DNA of 64,000 bases from Actinocatenispora rupis (GTDB lineage Bacteria; Actinomycetota; Actinomycetes; Mycobacteriales; Micromonosporaceae): assembly GCF_016861975.1 (NCBI RefSeq), contig NZ_BOMB01000017.1:1-64000 (forward strand). The letters run 5' to 3'. Of the stretch, positions 26,144-34,790 are shown piece by piece. The first letter of the stretch is position 1, and each line of letters opens with the position of its first letter. The notes below the pieces were generated by a model. It was given only the letters and a program-made list of their open reading frames with translations, was not told where the DNA came from and did no database searches. The position numbers and the translations under genes are program-made.

Positions 26144-28105
26144 ATGACCCAACGCCCGCCGTACCTGCGGACTGCCGTCACCGTCCTGGTGGCGGCCGTG
26201 TCCGCGGTGGCCGCCACCGTACCGGCCGCCGCCGCACCGAACGCCGGCCACACCTACTACGTCGCCCCGTGGGGCCACGCGACCGGCGGCGGTCACTCGG
26301 CCGCCGCGCCGTTCCGGCACGTCCAGCAGTGCGCCGACGTGATGGTGGCCGGCGACACCTGCGAGATCCTTTCCGGCACGTACGCCGAGACCGTGGTACC
26401 GGCGCACTCCGGTACCGCCGCGAAGCCCATCACGTACCAGGCGGCGCCGGGCGCGCACGTGACGCTGACCGGTACCGAACGGCTGACGGGCTGGTCGGCG
26501 GTGACCGCCGCGGACGTCGCCGACATCGCGGCGACCGACCCGTACGCGGCGGACTCGGCGTTCAGCGCGGCGGTCGGCGCCGGCCACGTGTACCGGACGC
26601 ACGCCGATCTCGGCGAGGACGTGACGACCGTGCAGGTCTTCACCGACGGCCGGATGGACGTGGAGGCGCAGTTCCCGTACCCGGGGCTGGATCTGCTGAC
26701 ACCGACCCTGGAACACGCCGGTGCCGGCAGCGACGGCGCCACGATCGCCGACGCCGGCCTGACCCGCCCCGCCGGCTACTGGACCGGCGCCCGCGCCCTC
26801 ACCGGCTACTGGTACGTCAGCGCGACGACGACCGTACAGAGCTCGCAGGTGGGGTCGGTGACGCTGGCCGCGGCGCCGCCGTGCGTGCACAAGGTCGTGC
26901 CCACCGACACCCGGTACGCGCTGGCCGGCAAGATCGGCGAGCTGGCGCACCCCGGGGAATGGTTCTACGACAAGGAATCCAGGGACCTGTACGTCTACAG
27001 CGAGGACGGCGTCGCCGGGCACGACATCGAGGCGCGCACCAGGCCGCTGGCGTTCGACCTGACCGGCGCCAGCCACACGACCGTCCGCGGCATCGGCGTG
27101 TTCGCGTCCACCATCCGCACCGGTACGGCCAGCACCGGCGTGCTGCTCGACCGGATCACCGGCCGCTACCTGTCGCACTACACCGACATCACCCGCGGCG
27201 CCACCGACTGCGGCAGTACCGTGACGCGCGGCGTCGCCGACACCGGCATCGTGCTGGACGGCACCGGGAACCGGATCGTCCACAGCGACCTCGCGTACAG
27301 CGCGGGGAACGGGATCGCCTTGCGTGGCAACGGAAACAGCGCGACCGACAACGTCATCCACGACGTCGACTACCTCGGCACGTACGCCGCCGCCATCGCC
27401 GTGCAGGGCAACACGCAGACCGTCACCCACAACACCCTGTACCGGCTCGGCCGCAGCGGCATCAACCTGCAACTCGACGGCGACACGCCGGGCCCGGACC
27501 GCATCGCGTACAACGACATCTCCCAGTACGCCCGGCTCAGCCTGGACACCGCCGCGATCTACACCTGCTGCGGCGTCGACATGCGCGGCACGTCCGTCGA
27601 CCACAACCTCCTCCACGACGGTACGCCGACACCCGGCGTCAACCCGTTCGCCGTGGCCGGGGTGTACGCGGACAACGGGCAGAGCAACATGCTCATCGCG
27701 AACAACGTCGGCTGGAACAACCTGGAGGGGACCGTGATGCTCAACGGCCTCGGCTCCGGCTCGCACGACAACCGGGTCTACAACAACACCGGCGGCATGA
27801 CCCTCTTCTACGTCAAGGGACCGGGCCAGTCGACCGGCACCACCGTGTACAACAACATCGGTCCGATCCGGGGGCTGGACGGCGCCACCGCCGGCGGCAT
27901 GGTGCTGTCGAACAACCTGCCGGCCGACGTCGACCCGCTGTTCGTCGACCCGGCGGCGCACGACTACCGGCTCACGGCCGCCTCACCCGCCCGCAACCAG
28001 GCGATCCCGGTACCGGGCGTCACCGACGGGTCGACCGACGCCGTACCGAGTCTCGGCGCCTACCAGTACGGTGCGCCGATGTGGACGGCCGGCGCGCGGC
28101 GCTGA
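26144..28105 (+). CDS. Secreted right-handed beta-helix protein 2
   Basis: 653 residues, with a signal peptide (about 1-31, ending AAAAP) and then HTYYVAPWGHATGGG. The whole length aligns with the gene at 21044: shared blocks include CADVMVAGDTCEILSGTY, YPGLDLL, GKIGELAHPGEWFY, DVDYLGTYA and NNVGWNNL. Coil repeats such as GIVLDGTGNRIVHSDL mark the helix. It is the last gene of the importer operon, 34 bases after the permease, with AAGGGAG before the ATG. Probably an extracellular depolymerase with different specificity from its paralogue. A strong terminator follows. Confidence 0.83.
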   Translation: MTQRPPYLRTAVTVLVAAVSAVAATVPAAAAPNAGHTYYVAPWGHATGGGHSAAAPFRHVQQCADVMVAGDTCEILSGTYAETVVPAHSGTAAKPITYQAAPGAHVTLTGTERLTGWSAVTAADVADIAATDPYAADSAFSAAVGAGHVYRTHADLGEDVTTVQVFTDGRMDVEAQFPYPGLDLLTPTLEHAGAGSDGATIADAGLTRPAGYWTGARALTGYWYVSATTTVQSSQVGSVTLAAAPPCVHKVVPTDTRYALAGKIGELAHPGEWFYDKESRDLYVYSEDGVAGHDIEARTRPLAFDLTGASHTTVRGIGVFASTIRTGTASTGVLLDRITGRYLSHYTDITRGATDCGSTVTRGVADTGIVLDGTGNRIVHSDLAYSAGNGIALRGNGNSATDNVIHDVDYLGTYAAAIAVQGNTQTVTHNTLYRLGRSGINLQLDGDTPGPDRIAYNDISQYARLSLDTAAIYTCCGVDMRGTSVDHNLLHDGTPTPGVNPFAVAGVYADNGQSNMLIANNVGWNNLEGTVMLNGLGSGSHDNRVYNNTGGMTLFYVKGPGQSTGTTVYNNIGPIRGLDGATAGGMVLSNNLPADVDPLFVDPAAHDYRLTAASPARNQAIPVPGVTDGSTDAVPSLGAYQYGAPMWTAGARR

Positions 28106-28117
28106 CCGGCGTACACA

Positions 28118-28153
28118 ATTCTGCCCGGGCCGGAATTGCGGCCCGGGCAGAAT
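28118..28153. terminator. Strong bidirectional hairpin terminator
   Basis: ATTCTGCCCGGGCC (28118-28131) and GGCCCGGGCAGAAT (28140-28153) form a perfect 14-bp stem with an 8-base loop. It fills the 63-base gap between the convergent beta-helix and GntR genes. The A/T bases at the stem foot give a short U tract in either direction. Confidence 0.82.
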
Positions 28154-28168
28154 CACGTACGGAAATGG

Positions 28169-28918
28169 TCAGCGCCGCCGCGTACCCCTGCCCTTGGCGG
28201 CCTTCTTCCCGTTCCGCTCATCGGGCACCGGCGAACGCCCGGCGGCGTGCGCCGCGAACGCCTCCGCGGCCTTCTCGCCGTCCCCGTCCCGCAACAGGGA
28301 AACGAGCCGGCCGTGCTCGTCGGCCATCGCGTGCCAGTCGCCCTCGAAAAGCGGATCGGCGATGGCGTGCAGCGCGCGCAGGCTCGGTTCCAGAACCTCC
28401 CACATGCGGTACAGGAACGGGTTTCCGGCGATCCGGCAGACCAGGGTGTGAAACGCGATGTCGGCGTCCCGGAACTTGCCGAGATCGTTGACCGCCACCG
28501 CCCGGTGCATCCGGTCCACCAGCTCGCCCAGCTCGGCCAGGTGCTCGTCGGTGAGCTGGCCGGCGGCGAGCCCGGCGGCCAGTCGCTCCAACGGTTCCCG
28601 TACCTGACGGGCGTGCTCGGCGTCCTTGCTGGAGATCTCCACGACGAAGTTCCCGCGCCGCGGTACGTGCATGAGCAGGCCCTCGCGGGCGAGCTGCTTG
28701 ACGGCCTCCCGTACGGGAGCCTGGCTCACGCCGAGCCGGCGCGCGATCTCCGATTCGACCACCCGTTCATTGGGGGCCAGCTCGCCGTCGACGATGGCCT
28801 GCCGGAGCAGTTCGTACACCCGGTCGGAGATGAGGGTGTTGCGGAGCCGGTCCTTGTTCGACGCGAGCGTGGAGGCGAAGCCGCTCGGCTCGTCGGTCGT
28901 TTCTCGTTTCGATGCCAT
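28169..28918 (-). CDS. GntR/FadR-type (FCD) regulator of the cluster
   Basis: 249 residues. A winged helix (about 27-95: VYELLRQAIVDGELAPNERV, ARRLGVSQAPVREAVKQLAREG) is followed by an FCD effector domain (about 105-230) with metal-ligand candidates in DADIAFHTLVC and the later MADEHGRLV. The tail is Lys/Arg-rich. TATCGATA lies in its own upstream region (28979-28986), and the same motif occurs before the neighbouring operons, so it likely represses the cluster and itself until a sugar-acid ligand binds. ATG 28918. Confidence 0.87.
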   Translation of the reverse strand: MASKRETTDEPSGFASTLASNKDRLRNTLISDRVYELLRQAIVDGELAPNERVVESEIARRLGVSQAPVREAVKQLAREGLLMHVPRRGNFVVEISSKDAEHARQVREPLERLAAGLAAGQLTDEHLAELGELVDRMHRAVAVNDLGKFRDADIAFHTLVCRIAGNPFLYRMWEVLEPSLRALHAIADPLFEGDWHAMADEHGRLVSLLRDGDGEKAAEAFAAHAAGRSPVPDERNGKKAAKGRGTRRR

Positions 28919-28978
28919 GAATTCCCCATCACGCGATACCGGATCCACCCCGATGATACGCGCCGATCGCCTAACCGG

Positions 28979-28986
28979 TATCGATA
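28979..28986. promoter_or_regulatory. TATCGATA operator upstream of the GntR gene
   Basis: The perfect palindrome TATCGATA is 61 bases ahead of the GntR start, between it and the esterase stop. It suggests autoregulation. The 89-base gap holds no other recognisable element. Confidence 0.6.
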
Positions 28987-29007
28987 GGCTCGCCGGCCCG
29001 GTTTCCC

Positions 29008-29997
29008 TTATCCGGCCGCCTTTTCCCACTGGCGGGCGAGCCAGTCGAGCTTCACGACCTCGTGCGCCGGACCGCCGCCCTCGTGGTCGTTGAACGGGTA
29101 CGCCCGGATCCGCTTGCGCGCCGGGTCGAGCCCGGTCAGCGCGCCGTAGTGGTTGTACGCGGCGTACCCGGTGGAGGGCGGGCAGATGTGGTCCATCAGG
29201 CCGACCGAGAACAGCGCCGGCGCGGTCGCCCGCCGGGCGTGCGCGGCACCGTCCAGATAGGACAGTGTGCGGGCCACCGTGTCCGCGTGCTCCCGGTGCA
29301 GCTTCACGTACTGCGTGACCTCCACGTACGGCGGGCGGTCGGTGATCGTGGTCGCGCGCGGGAAGTGGCACAGGAACGGCACGTCGGGCAGCACCGCCGC
29401 GAGGTCCGGTACGAGACCGGCGGCGGCGAGCGCGATCCCGCCGCCCTGGCTGGTACCGGTCACCGCGACGCGCGTCGGGTCCACCGCCGGATGCGTACGC
29501 ACGGCGTCGACCGCGCGTACCGCGTCGGTGTAGAGCCGGCGGTAGAAGTGGCGGTGCGGGTCGAGGATGCCGCGGGTGAGGAAGCCGGGCGCGGCGACGT
29601 CGCCGGTGGCCGGGTCGGGGTCGGGCGTCTCGGCGCCCTGCCCGCGGGTGTCCATCACCAGGTGCGCGTACCCGGCGTCGGCCCAGAGCCGCTTCTCGTG
29701 CGGCACCCCGCGCCCGCTGCCGTACCCGAGGTACTCGATGACCGCGGGCAGCGGACCGGTACGGGTGACGGGCAGGTGGAGCCACGCCCGTACCGGGTGC
29801 CCGCCGTACCCGCGGAAGGTGACGTCGAGCGTGTCGAGGGTGGCCAGCCCATTGGGTACCGGATCGAACGTGGCGGCCACGTCGGACGCGCGGTGCTCGG
29901 CGAGGGTCTTGGCCCAGAACTCGTCGAAGTCGGCCGGCTCGCCGAGATCGGGCAGGTAGCGCTCCAGCTCGGCGAGGGGGAGGTCGAACTGTGCCAT
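29008..29997 (-). CDS. Acetylxylan esterase / cephalosporin-C deacetylase (CE7)
   Basis: 329-residue alpha/beta hydrolase of carbohydrate-esterase family 7. The nucleophile motif GTSQGGG (about residues 178-184), the acid in GLMDHICPP and the His in NDHEGGG form the triad. Also typical are the N-terminal DLPLAELERYLPD and the oxyanion segment EYLGYGSGRG. No signal peptide, so it deacetylates imported acetylated oligosaccharides in the cytoplasm. ATG 29997 gives the conserved N-terminus. A TATCGAT site lies just upstream at 30038. Confidence 0.92.
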   Translation of the reverse strand: MAQFDLPLAELERYLPDLGEPADFDEFWAKTLAEHRASDVAATFDPVPNGLATLDTLDVTFRGYGGHPVRAWLHLPVTRTGPLPAVIEYLGYGSGRGVPHEKRLWADAGYAHLVMDTRGQGAETPDPDPATGDVAAPGFLTRGILDPHRHFYRRLYTDAVRAVDAVRTHPAVDPTRVAVTGTSQGGGIALAAAGLVPDLAAVLPDVPFLCHFPRATTITDRPPYVEVTQYVKLHREHADTVARTLSYLDGAAHARRATAPALFSVGLMDHICPPSTGYAAYNHYGALTGLDPARKRIRAYPFNDHEGGGPAHEVVKLDWLARQWEKAAG

Positions 29998-30037
29998 GGT
30001 GTCGGGTCTCCGCGGTCGGGTCGAGCGAATCATCGCC

Positions 30038-30044
30038 TATCGAT
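30038..30044. promoter_or_regulatory. TATCGAT operator upstream of the esterase gene
   Basis: TATCGAT 41 bases before the esterase start, in the 60-base space between the amidohydrolase stop and the esterase ATG, both read leftwards. The esterase may therefore have its own promoter under the same regulator. Confidence 0.58.
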
Positions 30045-30057
30045 CAACGTTGGCAGT

Positions 30058-30906
30058 TCAGCAGGGCCGGGTGAGCGTTGTCAACCGACGCAGCCGGTAC
30101 ACCCGCACCGGGGTGTCGTGGCGCACGCGCCGGCGCTCCGCCGCGGTGAGGCCGGCGAGGCCCGATCCGGCCAGCCGCAACGCCTCCGCGCGGGAGCCCG
30201 CCGGCAGGCAGATCGGCCAGTCCGAGCCGAGGACGCAGCGGTCCGGGCCGACCGCGTCGACCACCCGCCGCACCAGTTCCGCCACCCGCCCCGCCGGTAC
30301 GCCGCGCTGCTGCGTCAGCAGTCCGGAGATCTTCACCACCACGCCGGCCCGGCCCGCCGCGTACGCGAGGTCGCGGAGCCAGTCGGACGGGTCGTCGGTG
30401 GTGAGGTTGCCCGGGTTGCCGAGGTGGTCGACGACCACGGTCAGCCCCGGGTACCGGTCGGCGACGTCGGCCGCGGTCCGCAGCGCGCCGGCGCCGAGGT
30501 TGAGATCGAGCGCCATCCCGTACTCGGCGAGCACGTCGAGCAGGGCGCGGGCCGGTTCCGGTGTGGCGGACCAGGTCCGGCCGCCGAGGCGCATCCCGTT
30601 CGGCCGGTCGTCGGCGAGGTCGTCGAGCAGCGCGCGGAACCGGTCCGGCCCGGCGTCGCCGTACACGTGCAGGTTCCCGACGTACCCGGCGACGGTGTCG
30701 GGGTGGGCGGTGCGGGCGGCGCGCAGGGTGTCGGTCTCGCCGGCGTCGCCGCGGGACGCCTCCACCAGTACGGTGCCGGTCACGTCCAGCCCGGCGCCGG
30801 ACCGCGCCAGGTCCGCCACCCGGTACGCGCGGTGGTGCGGTGATCCGGGCCGGATCCACGGGTACCCGTCGGCGGGGTTCCACACGTGTGCGTGGCAGTC
30901 GATCAC
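30058..30906 (-). CDS. Amidohydrolase (sugar-lactonase type)
   Basis: 282-residue TIM-barrel amidohydrolase of the Amidohydro_2 family. It opens with the metal-binding IDCHAHVWNP. Further ligands are in VVVDHLGNPG and VLGSDWPICLP. This subgroup includes L-fucono-1,5-lactonase and related sugar-lactone hydrolases, which fits the aldose dehydrogenase at 32922. Start GTG 30906 sits directly before the IDCHAH motif. Divergent from the 640-residue gene across 96 bases with a TATCGAT operator. The precise lactone is inferred only. Confidence 0.84.
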   Translation of the reverse strand: MIDCHAHVWNPADGYPWIRPGSPHHRAYRVADLARSGAGLDVTGTVLVEASRGDAGETDTLRAARTAHPDTVAGYVGNLHVYGDAGPDRFRALLDDLADDRPNGMRLGGRTWSATPEPARALLDVLAEYGMALDLNLGAGALRTAADVADRYPGLTVVVDHLGNPGNLTTDDPSDWLRDLAYAAGRAGVVVKISGLLTQQRGVPAGRVAELVRRVVDAVGPDRCVLGSDWPICLPAGSRAEALRLAGSGLAGLTAAERRRVRHDTPVRVYRLRRLTTLTRPC

Positions 30907-30930
30907 GGTCGCGTCCTCCCGCGGTGGGTG

Positions 30931-30978
30931 TTGACACGCCAGGGCGGCAGGATGATGCTAGCCATCGGTTATCGATCA
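30931..30978 (+). promoter_or_regulatory. Promoter with TATCGAT operator before the 640-residue gene
   Basis: TTGACA (30931-30936) and GATGCT (30954-30959), 17 bases apart, then TATCGAT at 30970-30976 (within TTATCGATCA). Same geometry as 20982-21023. It serves the rightward gene at 31003; the divergent amidohydrolase may share the operator. Confidence 0.6.
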
Positions 30979-31002
30979 GCAATCACCCGGGAGTCATCCG
31001 CG

Positions 31003-32925
31003 ATGGTCAGCGCAGCGCGAGCCGACGACGCACCCGTACCGGCCGGCACGCCGGAGGTACGGGCGGTGCGGCCGGTGACCACTCCGCCGGTGTGGGCGAC
31101 CCTCGAACGCGAGCTGTTCGCCAGGCAGGACAAGGCATGGCGGGCCTTCGCCGAGAAGTACACGGAGGGCGACGGGCGGCTCGTCTTCCGGGACATGCTC
31201 GGCCGCGGCACCGACGACCGGGACGGCGTGGACGACTTCTACGAGCCGTTCTTCACCTGGCCGACGCTGTATCTGCTCGGCGGCGGCGTGGACGTCCTGA
31301 CCGCGGCGTACCGGCACTGGCGGGGCGTGACCGCGCAGCTCACCGAGATGGGGATGCTGCGCGACGGGATGGACCGCGGGTACGACTGGTTCCACCAGGG
31401 CGAGGGCATGCTGCTGTTCTACGGGCTGTGCCTGGCCCTGCCGGACGACGCGGAACTGCGCGCGACCGCGGTGCGCTTCGCCGACGCGTACCTGCCGGGC
31501 GGGCCGAACTACGACCCGGAGTACCGCGTGATCCGCGCGCCGCACGTCGGCGCCGACGGCCCGCGCTGGGGCTTCAGCGACCACGACACGCTGTTCCCGT
31601 GGAGCACCGCGCTGTGCCCGTACGGGCTGCCGCTGGACTGGATCGCCGAGGCGGCACCGTTCGACGAGCTGGTCGCGTCGCCGGCGCGGGCCCACGCGTA
31701 CGGGCGGGCCATGTGGGAGCGGATGGGTCGCGGCGACACGGTCGTCAACCTGGCCGCCACCAGCCTCGTCACCAACGCGTACCTGGCGGGCGGCGACCGG
31801 CGCCACGCCGACTGGGTCGCCGAGTACGTGGGGGCGTGGCGGGACCGGCTCACCGACCACGAGGTACTCCCGGACAACGCCGGTCTGCACGGCGTGGTCG
31901 GCGAACACCTCGACGGCCGCTGGTACGGCGGGCACTACGGCTGGTCGTGGCCGCACGGGTTCCACTCGGTCGGGCCGGCGGCGCTGATCGGCGCGACGAA
32001 CGCGCTGCTGGTCACCGGCGACCGCGGTTTCCTGGACCTGGCCCGCAACCCGCTCGACGCGGTCCTGCGGCAGGCCCGCCAGCTCACCGAGCACGACCTC
32101 GGTACTCTCGGGCGCCGCTGGCGTCCGCACCTGCGCGCCATGCCGGGCGACCGTACGTTGATGGTTCCGTTGCGGCACAACGATTCCGGCTGGTTCGACC
32201 ACACCGTACCGGCGACGCAGATCCCGGTGGCGCTGTGGCAGCTCGGCCGCGAGCCCGAGGACCGCGACCGGGTCGAGACGCTGCGGGCCGGCGCCGGCTG
32301 GGACTGGGGCGCCGTGCACGTGCAGCGCACCAAGGAGGAGGCCGGCCACGAGGAGCCGTGGTACGAGTACCTTGCCGGGCGCAACCCCGAGTACCCGGAG
32401 CGGATGCTGCGCGCGGCGCTGGCGGTGTGCGCCGAGCGGGTCGCGGCGATCGACGCGGACCCGCTCGACCCCGCGGTCGGCCCGGACGCGCTGGACATCC
32501 ACCACTGGCAGGAACGCAACCCGGTGGTCACGGAAGCGTTGCTGCACCTGACGACCGGCTCCCCGCAGGTGCTGTACAACGGTGGTCTGGCCCAGCTGCA
32601 CCTCCGGTACCACGACGGGGAGCTGCGCCGGCCGGGGCTGCCCGCCGACGTGGCCGCGCTGGTGTCCGACACCCGTACCGACCACACCGTCGTGGACCTG
32701 GTGAACGTCGGCGTCGCGGCGCGCTCGCTCGTCGTCCAGGCCGGCACGTACGCGGAGCACGCCGTGCGTACGGTCGCGGTCGACGACGGGCCACCGGAGC
32801 GCGCGACCGGGCCGTACGTGGTGGTGCGGCTGCCCGCCGCCACCCGGGTACGGCTGACGCTGACGATGGAGCTGCGCGCCGGGGCCCCGACGTACCGGGC
32901 GCCATGGCGGGAGGATGCGCGATGA
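31003..32925 (+). CDS. Unrecognised 640-residue enzyme-like protein of the cluster
   Basis: I do not recognise a family with confidence. 640 residues, no signal peptide, no membrane helix. The first 540 residues are rich in helices with aromatic/acidic/His motifs typical of alpha/alpha-toroid carbohydrate enzymes: GYDWFHQGEG (126-135), GFSDHDTLFPW, HYGWSWPHGFHS (311-322), PLRHNDSGWFDHT and IHHWQERNP (about 499-507). The last 100 residues look like a beta-sandwich. ATG 31003; its stop overlaps the aldo/keto reductase start. The TATCGAT promoter upstream ties it to the cluster. A lyase or unsaturated-glycosidase role is possible but unproven. Confidence 0.78.
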   Translation: MVSAARADDAPVPAGTPEVRAVRPVTTPPVWATLERELFARQDKAWRAFAEKYTEGDGRLVFRDMLGRGTDDRDGVDDFYEPFFTWPTLYLLGGGVDVLTAAYRHWRGVTAQLTEMGMLRDGMDRGYDWFHQGEGMLLFYGLCLALPDDAELRATAVRFADAYLPGGPNYDPEYRVIRAPHVGADGPRWGFSDHDTLFPWSTALCPYGLPLDWIAEAAPFDELVASPARAHAYGRAMWERMGRGDTVVNLAATSLVTNAYLAGGDRRHADWVAEYVGAWRDRLTDHEVLPDNAGLHGVVGEHLDGRWYGGHYGWSWPHGFHSVGPAALIGATNALLVTGDRGFLDLARNPLDAVLRQARQLTEHDLGTLGRRWRPHLRAMPGDRTLMVPLRHNDSGWFDHTVPATQIPVALWQLGREPEDRDRVETLRAGAGWDWGAVHVQRTKEEAGHEEPWYEYLAGRNPEYPERMLRAALAVCAERVAAIDADPLDPAVGPDALDIHHWQERNPVVTEALLHLTTGSPQVLYNGGLAQLHLRYHDGELRRPGLPADVAALVSDTRTDHTVVDLVNVGVAARSLVVQAGTYAEHAVRTVAVDDGPPERATGPYVVVRLPAATRVRLTLTMELRAGAPTYRAPWREDAR

Positions 32926-33830
32926 GCCTGGACCTGCCACCCCTCGGCATCGGTACGGCGCCGCTCGGCGGGCTGTTCCGCGACGTGTCCGAGCAGGACG
33001 CGGCCGACACGGTGGCCGCCGCGGCCGCTGCCGGCGTCACGTACTTCGACACCGCCCCGCGGTACGGGCACGGTCAGGCCGAAGAGCGCCTGGGCCGGGC
33101 GCTGCCCGCAGTACCGGATGCGGTGGTGTCGACGAAGACCGGCTGGCTGCTGCGCCCCGGCCGTACGGTCGTGCCCGACTGGTCCGAGCGCGGCGTTCGC
33201 GCGTCGCTGGAGTCCAGCCTCGACCGGCTCCGGCGCGAGTCCGTCGACATCCTGTACCTGCACGACGCCGACGACGCGGCCGACGCCGTCCGGGCCACCG
33301 CGTACCCGGCGGTGCGGCGGTTGCGGGACGAGGGGCTGGTGCGCGCCGTCGGCTTCGGGATGAACCACAGCGCCCCGCTCGCCGCGTACGTGGCGGAGTA
33401 CGAGCCGGACGTGGTGCTCATCGCCGGCCGGTTCTCGCTGCTCGACCACGACGCGCTGGACACGCTGCTGCCGCTGTGCGCGCGCACCGGTACCGCGGTG
33501 GTGGTGGGCGGGGTGTTCAACACCGGGCTGCTCGCCGACCCCGCGCCGGACGCGATGTTCAACTACCGGCCGGCGCCGGCCGAGCAGCTCGCGCGGGCAC
33601 GGCAGTGCCGTGCGATCTGCGCCGAGTACGGGGTGGGGTTGGCGGCGGCGGCGATCCAGTTCCCGTTCCTGCACCCCGCCGTACGGTCGGTGGTGGTGGG
33701 CTGCCGGTCCGCCGCGGAGGTACGCGACAACGCCGACGCGTTCCGTACGCCGGTGCCGGACGAGCTGTGGGTCCGCCTCGCCGACGCCGGTTTCGTCCCG
33801 CGCGGGCTGCTGGACGTGGCCGCGGGCTGA
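32922..33830 (+). CDS. Aldo/keto reductase (aldose 1-dehydrogenase type)
   Basis: 302-residue AKR. The N-terminus GIGTAPLGGLFRDVSEQDA and YFDTAPRYGHGQAEERLG (about residues 42-59, with catalytic Asp and Tyr), the Lys in STKTG and His in LYLHDAD complete the tetrad. The subgroup includes D-threo-aldose/L-fucose 1-dehydrogenases, which oxidise sugars to lactones with NAD(P)+. ATGA overlap with the preceding gene. Together with the amidohydrolase it suggests a sugar to lactone to aldonate route. LysR follows convergently after 3 bases. Confidence 0.87.
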   Translation: MSLDLPPLGIGTAPLGGLFRDVSEQDAADTVAAAAAAGVTYFDTAPRYGHGQAEERLGRALPAVPDAVVSTKTGWLLRPGRTVVPDWSERGVRASLESSLDRLRRESVDILYLHDADDAADAVRATAYPAVRRLRDEGLVRAVGFGMNHSAPLAAYVAEYEPDVVLIAGRFSLLDHDALDTLLPLCARTGTAVVVGGVFNTGLLADPAPDAMFNYRPAPAEQLARARQCRAICAEYGVGLAAAAIQFPFLHPAVRSVVVGCRSAAEVRDNADAFRTPVPDELWVRLADAGFVPRGLLDVAAG

Positions 33831-33833
33831 CGG

Positions 33834-34691
33834 TCAGAGCGGCCGGTGCAGCCGGTCGCCGGCGGCGAGCAGCGCGGTCCGCAGCGCGGTGACCGGCCCG
33901 CCCTCGTCGGTACCGCCGAGCAGGACGAACTCGACGTCGCCGAGGTCCGGCAGCCGGTGCTGCGCCGGCAGTACGCGCAGGCCCGGTGGTACGAGGCTGC
34001 GCGCGTGTGCGGTGACCCCGAGCCCGGCCACCGCCGCGGCACGTACGCCGGACAGGCTGCCGCTGGTGCAGGTGACCCGCCAGCGGCGACCGTGCCGTTC
34101 GAGTACCTCCATGGCGCGGGCGCGGGTGATCGACGGCGGCGGGTACACGATGAGCGGCACGGGACTGCCGGGGTCGGGGCCGGGCGCGTCGCCGCCGATC
34201 CAGGCGAGCGGCTCCCGCCACACGAGCTGGCCGCGCGTCTCGCCGGCGGGCCGCTTGGCGAAGACCAGGTCCAGCTCGTGCCGGTCGTACAGCTCGTGCA
34301 GGACGCCGGAGAGCCCGACGGTCAGTTCCAGGTCGACGTGCGGGTGGCTGGACCGGAAGTTCCGGAGGATCTCGGGCAGCCGGGTCAGCACGAAGTCCTC
34401 GGACGCGCCGAACCGGACCCGCCCGCGTAGCTCGGCGGCGGCGAAGTAGTGCTCGGCGCGCTGGTGCGCGGACAGGATGCTGTCGGCGAGCGGGACGAGC
34501 GCGGCGCCGTCGGTCGTGAGGACCACCGAGTGCGTGTCGCGGGCGAACAGTGGGCGGCCGGCGGCGGCTTCCAGGCGGCGGATCTGTTGGCTCACGGTCG
34601 ACTGCCGCACCCCGAGGCGGCGCCCGGCCTGGGTGAAGTTGCGGGTCTGCACGACCGCGAGGAACGTCCGCAGGAGTACCGGGTCGAACAT
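33834..34691 (-). CDS. LysR family regulator
   Basis: 285 residues. The winged helix covers about 1-62 (FDPVLLRTFLAVVQTRNFTQAGRRLGVRQSTVSQQI), followed by a LysR substrate domain beginning LRGRVRFGASEDFVLTRLPEIL. ATG 34691 is used; another ATG two codons upstream is equally possible. Divergent from the symporter-like gene, so this is its likely target. It lies at the edge of the glycan cluster, but its promoter lacks the TATCGAT motif, so it probably belongs to another system. Confidence 0.88.
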   Translation of the reverse strand: MFDPVLLRTFLAVVQTRNFTQAGRRLGVRQSTVSQQIRRLEAAAGRPLFARDTHSVVLTTDGAALVPLADSILSAHQRAEHYFAAAELRGRVRFGASEDFVLTRLPEILRNFRSSHPHVDLELTVGLSGVLHELYDRHELDLVFAKRPAGETRGQLVWREPLAWIGGDAPGPDPGSPVPLIVYPPPSITRARAMEVLERHGRRWRVTCTSGSLSGVRAAAVAGLGVTAHARSLVPPGLRVLPAQHRLPDLGDVEFVLLGGTDEGGPVTALRTALLAAGDRLHRPL

Positions 34692-34790
34692 GCCCATCAC
34701 GATAGGCGTTCACAGTCATCGCGGTGAACACGGTTCACAATGACGTCAGCCCGGCGGAGAATCGTCTCGTACGTCCGGCGGAAGGTGGCC

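Noticed and set aside
24205-26253. 682-codon leftward frame through the importer permeases
   Set aside because: Antisense to two secure permeases; the product is His/Asp/Arg repeats typical of shadow frames.
18108-33830. Idea that the glycan cluster is a secondary-metabolite gene cluster
   Set aside because: No synthase, ligase or tailoring core is present; the genes are typical carbohydrate catabolism.
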